Origin: Granulicatella seriolae
Lineage (GTDB): Bacteria > Bacillota > Bacilli > Lactobacillales > Aerococcaceae
Assembly (NCBI RefSeq): GCF_024543085.1
Contig: NZ_JANHNZ010000005.1
Coordinates: 1 to 64,000 of the forward strand
Length of the DNA: 64,000 nucleotides
Direction of reading: 5' to 3'
This document shows, piece by piece, positions 1 through 7,290 of the stretch (positions are counted from its first letter, which is position 1; each line of letters begins with the position of its first letter). A program made the position numbers and the translations under genes. Below the pieces are notes generated by a model. That model searched no databases. It was not told the origin of the DNA and saw nothing but the letters and a program-made list of their open reading frames with translations.

Positions 1-39
1 CAGTTTTGAGAGAGCAAAAGCTTTTTCAATCAAAAAAAG

Positions 40-155
40 TGTGGTGACGATGGCAAGAAGGTCACACCTGTTCCCATCTCGAACACAGCAGTTAAGCTTC
101 TTAGCGCCGATAGTAGTTGGGGGTTTCCCCCTGTGAGGGTAGGACGTTGCCACGC
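40..155 (+). rRNA. rrf: 5S ribosomal RNA
   Basis: The segment has the 5S internal signature around 76-100 (CCCATCTCGAACACAG). The ends form helix I: 41-49 (GTGGTGACG) pairs along its whole length with 145-153 (CGTTGCCAC). About 115 nt is the normal length. The 39 bases before it are 23S-5S spacer, so this is the distal end of an rRNA operon whose 16S and 23S genes lie upstream of the window. No tRNA gene follows. Confidence 0.96.
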
Positions 156-160
156 AAAAT

Positions 161-203
161 AAAAAGCATCTTCTAGAGGATATCTAGAGGATGCTTTTTT
201 TAT
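161..203 (+). terminator. rRNA operon terminator
   Basis: An A/T-flanked stem (AAGCATC then TTCTAGA, pairing with TCTAGA and GATGCTT) ends in a run of seven T. It lies six bases after 5S and ends the rRNA operon. Confidence 0.9.
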
Positions 204-406
204 ATTTCAACTTCTGAAATCGTTGTTAAAATTCAAGGATATGGATATAATACCATTAAAGAAGACAAGTTGTTACTTAAATGGTGGCTGTTGTGAGATT
301 AACTACTGTACCCATACTATGATACTTATTAAAAATTGATGTAATTAGGATGCAGGAAACTAAGAGTGGAAATAGTTATAGAAATGAACTTAAGAGAGGA
401 ATGATA

Positions 407-592
407 ATGATGGAATTAGATGAAGCTTTTGCTTATATTGATTCTTTAAACTTGAAGTCAGAGCCTATTGTACCATCTGAAATGACTCTTGAAGATATTG
501 CACGTCTGCGGTTTACTTTTGTTTCTCCAGAAGATGAGGAGGCCATTGAGTTAGAACTCAAAAACGTGGTTTTGGACATGGATATGTCATAA
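407..592 (+). CDS. small acidic hypothetical protein
   Basis: A 61-residue acidic protein with no membrane segment that I do not recognise. AGAGAGGA at 393-400 sits 6 bases before ATG 407. A longer reading from 350 lacks a ribosome site and an ATG at 401 touches the Shine-Dalgarno, so 407 (or 410) is the likely start. It is rich in Glu and Leu (for example TLEDIARLRF). It is followed by broken small genes and an Lsm-like gene, so the stretch 400-1300 looks like a decaying accessory cluster. An antitoxin- or immunity-like role is possible from size and setting only. Confidence 0.5.
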   Translation: MMELDEAFAYIDSLNLKSEPIVPSEMTLEDIARLRFTFVSPEDEEAIELELKNVVLDMDMS

Positions 593-667
593 AAAAAGAC
601 CGATACAATGGCTAAAAACGATTATTGGGTAATAGTCTGAAAAACACTAAAGTATTACTACCAGAAG

Positions 668-811
668 ATGAAACGTGGAGAGCTTATTGACGGGAATGAG
701 ATTAATGCTAGCCAATTGAATATCTTTAGGAACTGAATTGATGGCGAGGCGTTGACTAAGATACATATCATTGATGGGTCCTTAGATAAATTTATTGTAA
801 AACGTCAATAG
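668..811 (+). pseudogene. short gene remnant with in-frame TGA
   Basis: One reading frame runs from ATG 668 to TAG 809-811. It is interrupted only by TGA at 734-736, after a segment ending in NIFRN and before IDGEALTKIH. There is no shift of frame on either side. The ATG has no good Shine-Dalgarno, so the original gene may have begun further upstream. I cannot assign a family. The rest of 593-855 shows no other feature. Confidence 0.3.
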
Positions 812-855
812 TTCCAAGAATGCTTGGTGAATAATGATAGAAGGATGGGGTAAAA

Positions 856-1038
856 ATGAAATTGTGGGAGTATGTAGGGAAAAAGGTTCGTCTAACTTTA
901 ACTGACGGTAGAATTATTGTTGGAGTTGTTGAAGATTGGGACGATGGATATACCCTAGATGGTGATGATGAAATTGCAATTAGAGAATATACCTACCCTG
1001 AAAGTGACATTAAAAAAATTGAAGTAATTAACAATTAG
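856..1038 (+). CDS. Lsm/Sm-like small protein
   Basis: A 60-residue protein beginning MKLWEYVGKKVRLTLTDG. It then has IIVGVVEDW, the strand-turn-strand pattern of the Sm1 half of an Lsm fold (V-x-L-x-D-G-R-x-x-x-G), and an acidic C-terminal half ending IKKIEVINN. The family is small Lsm-like proteins of Firmicutes; the molecular role is unknown, and RNA or protein binding would be inference. GAAGGATGGGG lies 5-15 bases upstream of ATG 856. A broken paralogue follows at 1086. In other firmicutes such short proteins often sit in accessory or toxin-immunity clusters, which fits the damaged neighbours, but nothing proves that here. Confidence 0.7.
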   Translation: MKLWEYVGKKVRLTLTDGRIIVGVVEDWDDGYTLDGDDEIAIREYTYPESDIKKIEVINN

Positions 1039-1085
1039 TTAAAGCATAGAAAGTCTGGGTCATATTGCCCAACTGGAGGTAAAGT

Positions 1086-1283
1086 ATGAAATTATGGACT
1101 TTTTCAAGGCAAAATGTAAAACTTATGCTAAAAGATGGTTCAATAGTTTTGGGATTTGTTCAATAGTATTGTAGTAAAGAAGATAACGAAGAAGATATTG
1201 ACTCAATTGGTATTGATGTCAATGGGAGTTTGTATGAATATTTTGAAGATGAAATTGCTAGTATTTCAGCAATTAGCACTTAG
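1086..1283 (+). pseudogene. second Lsm-like paralogue, broken by TAG
   Basis: This is a tandem paralogue of the gene at 856: it starts MKLWTFSRQNVKLMLKDG and continues SIVLGFVQ, which aligns with the intact copy. TAG at 1164-1166 interrupts the frame, which then stays open (YCSKEDNEEDIDSIG and on) to the stop at 1281-1283. AACTGGAGG before ATG 1086 remains a good ribosome site. One nonsense change is the only damage, so inactivation looks recent or the stop is occasionally read through. It probably formed an operon with 856. Confidence 0.6.
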
Positions 1284-1306
1284 AGAAATCTAAGTGCTTT
1301 TATTTT
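1275..1306 (+). terminator. terminator after the Lsm-like genes
   Basis: The perfect 10-bp stem AGCACTTAGA / TCTAAGTGCT has a GAAA loop and is followed by TTTATTTT. It overlaps the end of the broken paralogue. From 1307 to 1504 I see only a short open remnant (about 1340-1411, ending DQLMQA) and no clear gene. Confidence 0.85.
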
Positions 1307-1504
1307 GCTCTGAATAAGGCATAAAAGTGTTCAAATTCTGCTTATGCGGCGTAAAGCAAGTAGAAGCAGGTATTCAAGATAAAGCGGTGATAGACCAACT
1401 TATGCAAGCGTAAGTAGCTCCATTTCTTCGTTATTAGTTTGCAATATCTTATGGGGCGGAATTTTGATACAATAGGGGTGTTAAGGAAGTGATGGAGGTT
1501 AGTT

Positions 1505-2227
1505 ATGGATTGGAAGGTTATTAAGAAAGGTTTTGTTATGTTGGGGTTGGCAGTGGGGTTAACTGCTTGCGGTAAGGCGCTTACTTCTGTGGAATTTCAA
1601 GCGGAGATTACTGGTGAGATGAATCGTCTCAATAGTTATCATATTTTAGTAACGTTAGCGGATTATAAGACAGAAGACACCACCAAATCGGCACCAGCCA
1701 TACCGGAAAGTGAAACAATTGCTAATGCGGTTTTTATCGCAGACAATGGTGGAAATGGGACGCGGATTGATAAGGTAAATGGTGCTGTAAAGAATCAGAT
1801 GGAAGTGATTGCGGATGCTTCTAAGGGTATGATACGTTACCATCAGAATCCTTGGGAAGAAACGGTGACGCCTATATCGAGTTTGATGAATATTGTTATA
1901 TACCCTTATCGTACGATTGCTCAGTTTACTCAAGCCATTAGTTCAGATGTTGAGTGGAAAGTGGAGCAATCTGGTTATCGTATGAGATTTCAGGGGTCCA
2001 ATGAAAAGGTTCGGTCGGCTTTGGAAAATGTGTTAGCAATCCAACTGCCAGAAAGCACGAATATTGAATTGGACATGCTAGCCTCAAAAGAAACACATCG
2101 GATAGAATCGGTTCATATTAAGACTATACAAGCACTAGAGGATAAGAAAACGTCACAGATCAAAGAAATAGTTATTCAATATAATGGTTTCGACCAACAA
2201 GAGCCACTGGCACTGCCCAAAAATTAA
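1505..2227 (+). CDS. predicted lipoprotein
   Basis: A 240-residue exported protein. Residues 1-21 are a type II signal peptide (basic MDWKVIKK, hydrophobic core, lipobox L19-T-A-C22), so Cys22 should be lipidated and the protein anchored on the outer face of the membrane. The rest is soluble and its C-terminal half contains a basic/hydrophobic alternating segment; no enzymatic motif is visible. GGAGG at 1494-1498 stands 6 bases before ATG 1505. The aldo/keto reductase gene follows after about 40 bp, possibly co-transcribed. I do not recognise the family; DUF-type lipoproteins of this size are common in Lactobacillales. Confidence 0.8.
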   Translation: MDWKVIKKGFVMLGLAVGLTACGKALTSVEFQAEITGEMNRLNSYHILVTLADYKTEDTTKSAPAIPESETIANAVFIADNGGNGTRIDKVNGAVKNQMEVIADASKGMIRYHQNPWEETVTPISSLMNIVIYPYRTIAQFTQAISSDVEWKVEQSGYRMRFQGSNEKVRSALENVLAIQLPESTNIELDMLASKETHRIESVHIKTIQALEDKKTSQIKEIVIQYNGFDQQEPLALPKN

Positions 2228-2265
2228 TGACACATAAAAAATAAATGAAAAATGGAGGTAAGATG

Positions 2266-3183
2266 ATGCGTAAGATTGCATTAGGAAAATCGGATTTACA
2301 TGTTTCGACTATTGGTTTAGGTTGTATGAGAATGGCTCAACTTAGTGTTGAAGAGGCATTGGAAGTTATTGAAGAAGCATTAGAAGTTGGTATTAACTTT
2401 TTCGACCATGCGGATATTTACGGCAAGGGTGAGTCGGAGCGAATATTCGGTAAGGCGCTCAAACGAAGTGGCGTGAAGCGAGAAGACATCATTCTTCAGT
2501 CCAAATGTGGGATTCGTTCGGGTTTCTTTGATTATTCTAAAGACTATATTTTAGAGTCGGTTGATGGTATTTTGGAACGTTTGGATACGGATTATCTAGA
2601 TGTCCTGCTCTTGCATAGGCCGGATGCTCTTGTGGAGCCAGAAGAGGTGGCAGCGGCTTTTGACCAATTGAAAGCTGAAGGAAAGGTTCGTTATTTCGGA
2701 ATCAGCAATAGCAACCCTCTACAGATTGAACTCATCCAAAAATATTTTTCTGATCCACTGGTGGTCAATCAGTTACAAATGAGTTTGGCCCATACACCAC
2801 TGATCGACAGCGGACTACACGTCAATATGAAAGAAGAAGGCGGCGTCAACCGTGATGGCGAAATTCTAGATTATTGCCGTCTACATGACATTACCATTCA
2901 ACCATGGTCTCCGTTCCAAATTGATTTGCAAAAGGGGATTTTTCTAAAAAATGACAGCTACAAAGAGTTGAACCAGTGCATTAGTAGAGTGGCGACTAAG
3001 CATGGGATTAGCGACGAAGCGGTTGCTATTGCTTGGTTACTGCGCCATCCGGCAAACATGCAGCCGATTATTGGTAGCATGAATACGGAACGTATTAAAC
3101 GAATTGCAGAGGCGGCACATGTTATGATTAGCCGTCAAGAATGGTACGAACTCTATACTAGTGCAGGTAATACCTTGCCTTAA
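2266..3183 (+). CDS. aldo/keto reductase (YdhF/YcsN type)
   Basis: An NADPH-dependent oxidoreductase of the aldo/keto reductase superfamily, 305 residues, cytoplasmic. The catalytic tetrad is in place: D47 and Y52 in FFDHADIYG, K80 in LQSKCG, H117 in LLLHRPD. The cofactor-binding C-terminus has IIGSMNTERI. The closest named relatives are E. coli YdhF and B. subtilis YcsN; the physiological substrate of these is not known. GGAGG at 2254-2258 fits ATG 2266 (7 bases) or 2263 (4 bases); an ATG at 2245 precedes the ribosome site and is rejected. It lies directly upstream of the amylase gene, with 35 bp between. Confidence 0.9.
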   Translation: MRKIALGKSDLHVSTIGLGCMRMAQLSVEEALEVIEEALEVGINFFDHADIYGKGESERIFGKALKRSGVKREDIILQSKCGIRSGFFDYSKDYILESVDGILERLDTDYLDVLLLHRPDALVEPEEVAAAFDQLKAEGKVRYFGISNSNPLQIELIQKYFSDPLVVNQLQMSLAHTPLIDSGLHVNMKEEGGVNRDGEILDYCRLHDITIQPWSPFQIDLQKGIFLKNDSYKELNQCISRVATKHGISDEAVAIAWLLRHPANMQPIIGSMNTERIKRIAEAAHVMISRQEWYELYTSAGNTLP

Positions 3184-3218
3184 GTAGAAAAATTTGGCAC
3201 AGAAAGCGAAGTGAAGAT

Positions 3219-4739
3219 ATGCTAGAAAATGGCTTAATGATGCAATACTTTGAATGGCATATTCCAAATGATGGAAAACATTGGCAGCGACTAAAGGAAG
3301 ATGCAGCTCACCTGAAACAAATCGGCGTGACTAGTGTTTGGATTCCACCTTGTTATAAGGCGACTGGGACCAATGATGTCGGTTATGGTATCTATGATGC
3401 CTATGACTTAGGTGAATTCAACCAAAAAGGTGACGTGCGCACCAAATATGGCAACAAGGAAGACTTACTGGCTGCCATTGAGGAGCTTCACAAAGAAGGT
3501 CTATGGGTCTACGCAGATATTATCCTGAATCACCGAGCTGGTGCCGACAAGACCGAGCGTTTCTTTGCTTATGAAGTCGCCCCAGATAACCGCCAGCAAA
3601 TCCTGACTGACGCCTATGAGATTGAAGGGTGGACCGGCTTTACTTTCCCTGGAAGAAAAAATCAGTATTCAGATTTCAAATGGCATTGGTATCATTTCTC
3701 AGGGGTGGATGTCAATAACGCTACCGGCAAACAGACCATCTACATGATTGCCGGAGAGAATAAGGGTTGGGCAGACGATGACACGGTGGATACGGAGTTT
3801 GGAAACTTTGACTATCTTATGAATGCTGACATTGATTATTCACACCCTGAAGTTGTGCAAGAAACCAAAACGTGGGTAGATTGGTTTATTGAGGAAACGA
3901 AGATTGATGGTGCAAGACTGGATGCTATCAAGCATATCAATGCCGATTTTATGATTGAATTTGTCGACTATGTCCGTCAGCAGCAGGGCAAAGACTTCTA
4001 TTTCGTTGGGGAGTATTGGAACAGCAACTACCAAGCCTTGGAGGATTATTTCAAGCAAACGCAATTCGAGATTGACCTTTTTGATGTGAAGTTGCACCAT
4101 AACCTACACCAAGCTTCTTTAGATAAAGAAAACTATGATTTGACAAAGATTTTTTCTGATACGATTACTGAAAAGAATCCGACACTTAGCGTGACCTTTG
4201 TTGACAATCATGACTCCCAACCCGGTGAGGCACTGGAGTCTTATGTAGAGACTTGGTTTAAACCCCTAGCCTACAGCTTGATTCTTTTGAGAGAGTCTGG
4301 CATGCCGACCCTTTTCTATGGGGATTATTACGGGATAGAAGGCCCTGACCCTAGACCAGGTATGGGGGAATATCTGGATAAATTAGCCTATATTCGTAGT
4401 CGTCATGCTTATGGGCAACAAGATGATTATTTTGATAACCCTAACTGTATCGGTTGGGTGCGCCAAGGCAATGAGGAACACCCATTTGGCTGCGCTGTGG
4501 TTCTTTCCAATAAGGATGCCACAAGCAAACGGATGTTGGTGGGAGAGCAGTATGCTGGTCAGTATTTTGCTGACTATACTTCTACCATCAAAGAAAAAAT
4601 CCTAATTGACGAGGAAGGTTTTGGAGACTTTCCAGTGCTTGCTCAGTCGGTATCGGTCTGGGTTGTGGAAGACATCGGCGACGACGAGGCCTTTCAGGAA
4701 GTGGCAGTTGAGCCAGAAATGGATAAGAAGGAGGAGTAG
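3219..4739 (+). CDS. cytoplasmic alpha-amylase (GH13)
   Basis: A 506-residue glycoside hydrolase of family 13 (subfamily 5, the AmyS/AmyA type) that cleaves alpha-1,4-glucosidic bonds in maltodextrins or glycogen-like glucans. No signal peptide is present: it starts MLENGLMMQYFEWHIPNDG, the usual N-terminus of the intracellular group. The catalytic residues are D235 in DGARLDAIKH, E265 in VGEYW and D332 in FVDNHD. The aromatic platform residues around YEWHIP are also present. The C-terminal ~60 residues form the usual domain C plus an acidic tail. The gene is followed two bases later by the lyase gene, so the two form an operon. Confidence 0.95.
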   Translation: MLENGLMMQYFEWHIPNDGKHWQRLKEDAAHLKQIGVTSVWIPPCYKATGTNDVGYGIYDAYDLGEFNQKGDVRTKYGNKEDLLAAIEELHKEGLWVYADIILNHRAGADKTERFFAYEVAPDNRQQILTDAYEIEGWTGFTFPGRKNQYSDFKWHWYHFSGVDVNNATGKQTIYMIAGENKGWADDDTVDTEFGNFDYLMNADIDYSHPEVVQETKTWVDWFIEETKIDGARLDAIKHINADFMIEFVDYVRQQQGKDFYFVGEYWNSNYQALEDYFKQTQFEIDLFDVKLHHNLHQASLDKENYDLTKIFSDTITEKNPTLSVTFVDNHDSQPGEALESYVETWFKPLAYSLILLRESGMPTLFYGDYYGIEGPDPRPGMGEYLDKLAYIRSRHAYGQQDDYFDNPNCIGWVRQGNEEHPFGCAVVLSNKDATSKRMLVGEQYAGQYFADYTSTIKEKILIDEEGFGDFPVLAQSVSVWVVEDIGDDEAFQEVAVEPEMDKKEE

Positions 4740-4741
4740 TT

Positions 4742-5929
4742 GTGTCAAGAGAGTATGATTTTACCAGTATAGTCGATCGATCCAAGGACAATTCTAACAA
4801 ATGGGAGCTCATGAAAGTTTGGAACCCGCAAGTAGAAGAGGGAATTGTGCCATTTTCGGTGGCAGATTTGGATATGAAGATTGCGCCTGAGATTGTGGAA
4901 GGCTTACAAGACTATATAGGCAACACGGTTTTGGGCTACACCATGGTTGGGCCTGAATACAAGCAGGCCATTATGGATTGGAACAAAAATCGCCATGATT
5001 GGTTGGTGGATCCGGACTGGATTCTGACCTCAAGCGGTGTTGTGCCAGCACTTTACACAGCTATTCACGCCTACACCCAGCCAGACCAAGCCGTAGCCAT
5101 TATGACACCAGTCTACCACCCTTTCAAAATGGCCATCCAAAATACCAAGCGCCAAGTCGTTGAAGTTCCTTTAGAAGAGGATTTCCCGACCTATCAAATT
5201 AATTTTTCTGCCTTGGAAAAGGCGCTGCAAAGACCAGATGTGAGTTTGCTATTTTTGTGCAGCCCGCACAACCCAGTCGGTCGCGTTTGGACAAAAGAGG
5301 AACTCAGCACCATTTCGCACCTGGCTTTTGACAATGACGTGGTCGTAGTGGCTGATGAGATTCACTATGACATTATTTTTCCTGGCTACCAGCATACGGT
5401 TTTTGCGGCCTTATCTGACCAGGCACGCGATAACTGTATCGTCTGTACGGCGCCAAGCAAGAGTTTCAACATCGCTGGCCTGCAAGCCTCCACTATCCTT
5501 ATCCCCAACCCTGACCTGCGCCAAAAATTCAGAGATGCCCAAGTTTGTAGTGGCTTCGAGTGTATCAATATGCTAGGCGCCAAAGCTACCGAGCTGGCCT
5601 ACACCAAAGCCGGCAAATGGATGGAAGAACTAGTCGACTTATCTGTACACAATCACCAAGTCCTCAAAGACTATCTAGGTCAACACCTCCCACAAGTCAA
5701 AGTCTACGACATCCAAGGCACTTATCTACAATGGTTAGACTTTAGACCACTAGGCATCCCTGCCAAAGAGCTAGAAAACTTGCTACACAAGGAAGCACAA
5801 GTTTTCTTAAACGAAGGCTACATCTTTGGCGCAAATGGAGAGGGCTTTGGCCGCATGAATATCGCTTGTCCGACAGAAGTGTTAGTGGCGGCGCTAGAGC
5901 GAATGGTTGAGGTGCTTTCTAAGGTGTAG
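4742..5929 (+). CDS. MalY/PatB-like cystathionine beta-lyase
   Basis: A 395-residue PLP-dependent fold-type I enzyme. Family members (E. coli MalY, B. subtilis PatB) carry out C-S beta-elimination on cystathionine or cysteine, giving pyruvate, ammonia and a thiol. K240 in TAPSKSFNIAG is the PLP lysine; CSPHNPVGRVW and VVVADEIHYD hold the cofactor ring contacts (N and D). The start is GTG 4742, with AAGGAGGAG at 4727-4735. The gene begins two bases after the amylase stop, so expression is coupled. MalY proteins also act as regulators of maltose use in enterobacteria; the pairing with an amylase is suggestive, but no such regulator is visible here. Confidence 0.88.
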   Translation: MSREYDFTSIVDRSKDNSNKWELMKVWNPQVEEGIVPFSVADLDMKIAPEIVEGLQDYIGNTVLGYTMVGPEYKQAIMDWNKNRHDWLVDPDWILTSSGVVPALYTAIHAYTQPDQAVAIMTPVYHPFKMAIQNTKRQVVEVPLEEDFPTYQINFSALEKALQRPDVSLLFLCSPHNPVGRVWTKEELSTISHLAFDNDVVVVADEIHYDIIFPGYQHTVFAALSDQARDNCIVCTAPSKSFNIAGLQASTILIPNPDLRQKFRDAQVCSGFECINMLGAKATELAYTKAGKWMEELVDLSVHNHQVLKDYLGQHLPQVKVYDIQGTYLQWLDFRPLGIPAKELENLLHKEAQVFLNEGYIFGANGEGFGRMNIACPTEVLVAALERMVEVLSKV

Positions 5930-6025
5930 AAGGGTTTTGAATCTATCTACTAATACCCTAAGAAAAAGAGAAAAGAGAGCTAAATATTTGAAATGTTTTA
6001 TTTATATATCAAAGGTGGTGATCAT

Positions 6026-6442
6026 ATGATTAAGACGGGGACTCCTTTTCTAGTCTTTTATGACGAATGTGAAGAGGCATTAAACTACTATGTGGAAGTT
6101 TTCGGAGCAGAAATTATTGAAAAAACGACATTTGAAGATGTTGACTGTATGGATGATGTAAGTCGCAAAAACTGTATTGCCCATGCAACATTCAAGTTAG
6201 GTGAAAGTTTGTTTTATGCGTCTGATTTTCTTGACAAAGAGGAAAGGAATAGTTCTACAAAGCCACAAATAACGATCTGGCTTGAGATAGATTCTGCAGA
6301 GAATATTCAACCACTAGTAGAAAAGCTATTGTCAACAGGTTCAACCAGTCTATTCCCGCTTGCAGAATCTTTTTGGGGCTCTCAATTTGCAGAAATTCAA
6401 GATAAGTTTGGTATCATTTGGGAACTAAATGCCCAGATGTAG
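6026..6442 (+). CDS. PhnB-like VOC family protein
   Basis: A 138-residue protein of the vicinal-oxygen-chelate (glyoxalase/bleomycin-resistance) fold, PhnB/YjdN subgroup. It shows the typical opening MIKTGTPFLVFYDECEEALNYY. The middle has GESLFYASDF and the C-terminus SFWGSQFAEIQDKFGIIWEL, where the W-G-x-x-x-G/A motif of this family lies. Its function is not assigned; many members bind metals or small molecules without known substrates. AAAGGTGGTGAT immediately before ATG 6026 sets the start; an ATG at 5993 in the same frame has no ribosome site. It is a single gene between the lyase gene and a repeat region. Confidence 0.85.
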   Translation: MIKTGTPFLVFYDECEEALNYYVEVFGAEIIEKTTFEDVDCMDDVSRKNCIAHATFKLGESLFYASDFLDKEERNSSTKPQITIWLEIDSAENIQPLVEKLLSTGSTSLFPLAESFWGSQFAEIQDKFGIIWELNAQM

Positions 6443-6557
6443 AGTCGTGTATTGGTGAAGCATAAAAGCTAGATGAAAAGGAAAGCAAATGACTTGGAAC
6501 GAATTATCCTTGTTGTTAGCTTTCTTTTTTGTACGCAAATCGGCTACAGAATGATGG

Positions 6558-6939
6558 ATTATGAGAGAAGTAGTCTAAATATAGTAAATTACAGGGAGTA
6601 GAAGTGGTCTACTCCCTGTAAATGATTCAAATGAGCCTAGTTTTCTCATAATCGAGCTAAAATTCTGTTTATATTAGTCATAAAATCTAAAAAGAAAACG
6701 AATTATGAGAAAAGTAGTTCAAATACAGTAAATTACAGGGAGTAGAAGTGGTCTAGTCCCAGTAAATGACTCAAATGGGCTTAGTTTTCTCATAATCCAG
6801 CTGAAACTCTGTTAATACTAGCAATAAAACCTAAAAATAAAATGAATTATGAGAAAAGTAGTCCAAATACAGTAAATTACAGGGAGTAGAAGTGGTTTAG
6901 TCCCAGTAAATGGATCAAATGGCTTAGTTTTCTCATAAT
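6558..6939. repeat. palindrome array A, 3 units at 144-bp period
   Basis: Three ~95-bp palindromic units lie at 6558-6652, 6702-6796 and 6846-6939, each starting exactly 144 bp after the previous one, with 49-bp spacers. Each unit opens ATTATGAGA and closes TTCTCATAAT. The inner stem of unit 1 is TTACAGGGAGTAGA / TCTACTCCCTGTAA around a 5-nt loop. Spacers are A/T-rich and similar but not identical. No ORF crosses the array. Arrays of the same design occur at 17592 and 60778. Confidence 0.9.
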
Positions 6940-7022
6940 TCATCTTTTTATAATTGGCTTAGCCTAAAATTTCCCATAATTGCACCAAAGTCCTAACCAT
7001 TACAAAGTTTACATAAGTAAGC

Positions 7023-7280
7023 TAAGGGGCTAGGCAAAAAGTCTGTAATAAAATAAAAGCATTCTAAATCATAAAATAGTTCCCCAGAAATCTATCCGAA
7101 ATAACGGTGTAAAGCATAGCTGACGCACAGTGGATGTTTCGGCTTCAGCCGATTACAGCCACGTAGACAGTTAAGCCAGTGAGACTTTGGCTCACGGCGG
7201 TACCACCGTTCTCATTTTTGATAGATTTCTGGGGAACTATTTTATTTGGTTACCATTTGGAGTTTTTGCTCCGCCCCTTA
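7023..7280 (+). repeat. 255-bp structured repeat, copy 1
   Basis: A full copy. Outer inverted ends are TAAGGGGCTAGGCAAAAAGT and its near complement at 7262-7280. The inner arms GTTCCCCAGAAATCTATC / GATAGATTTCTGGGGAAC enclose a conserved ~100-bp core (AGCATAGCTGACGCACAGTG then TTCGGCTTCAGCCGA). The core is in forward orientation. The copy ends 10 bp from the 3' end of the capA-like gene, and part of it may serve as its terminator. Confidence 0.9.
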
Positions 7281-7290
7281 TTCAGTTGCA

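Noticed and set aside
156-400. tRNA genes after the 5S rRNA
   Set aside because: No cloverleaf or GTTCGA-type T-loop is present; a terminator follows 5S at once.
1439-1473. Promoter TTGCAA / TACAAT before the lipoprotein
   Set aside because: The spacer would be 23 bp, too long for a sigma-A promoter.
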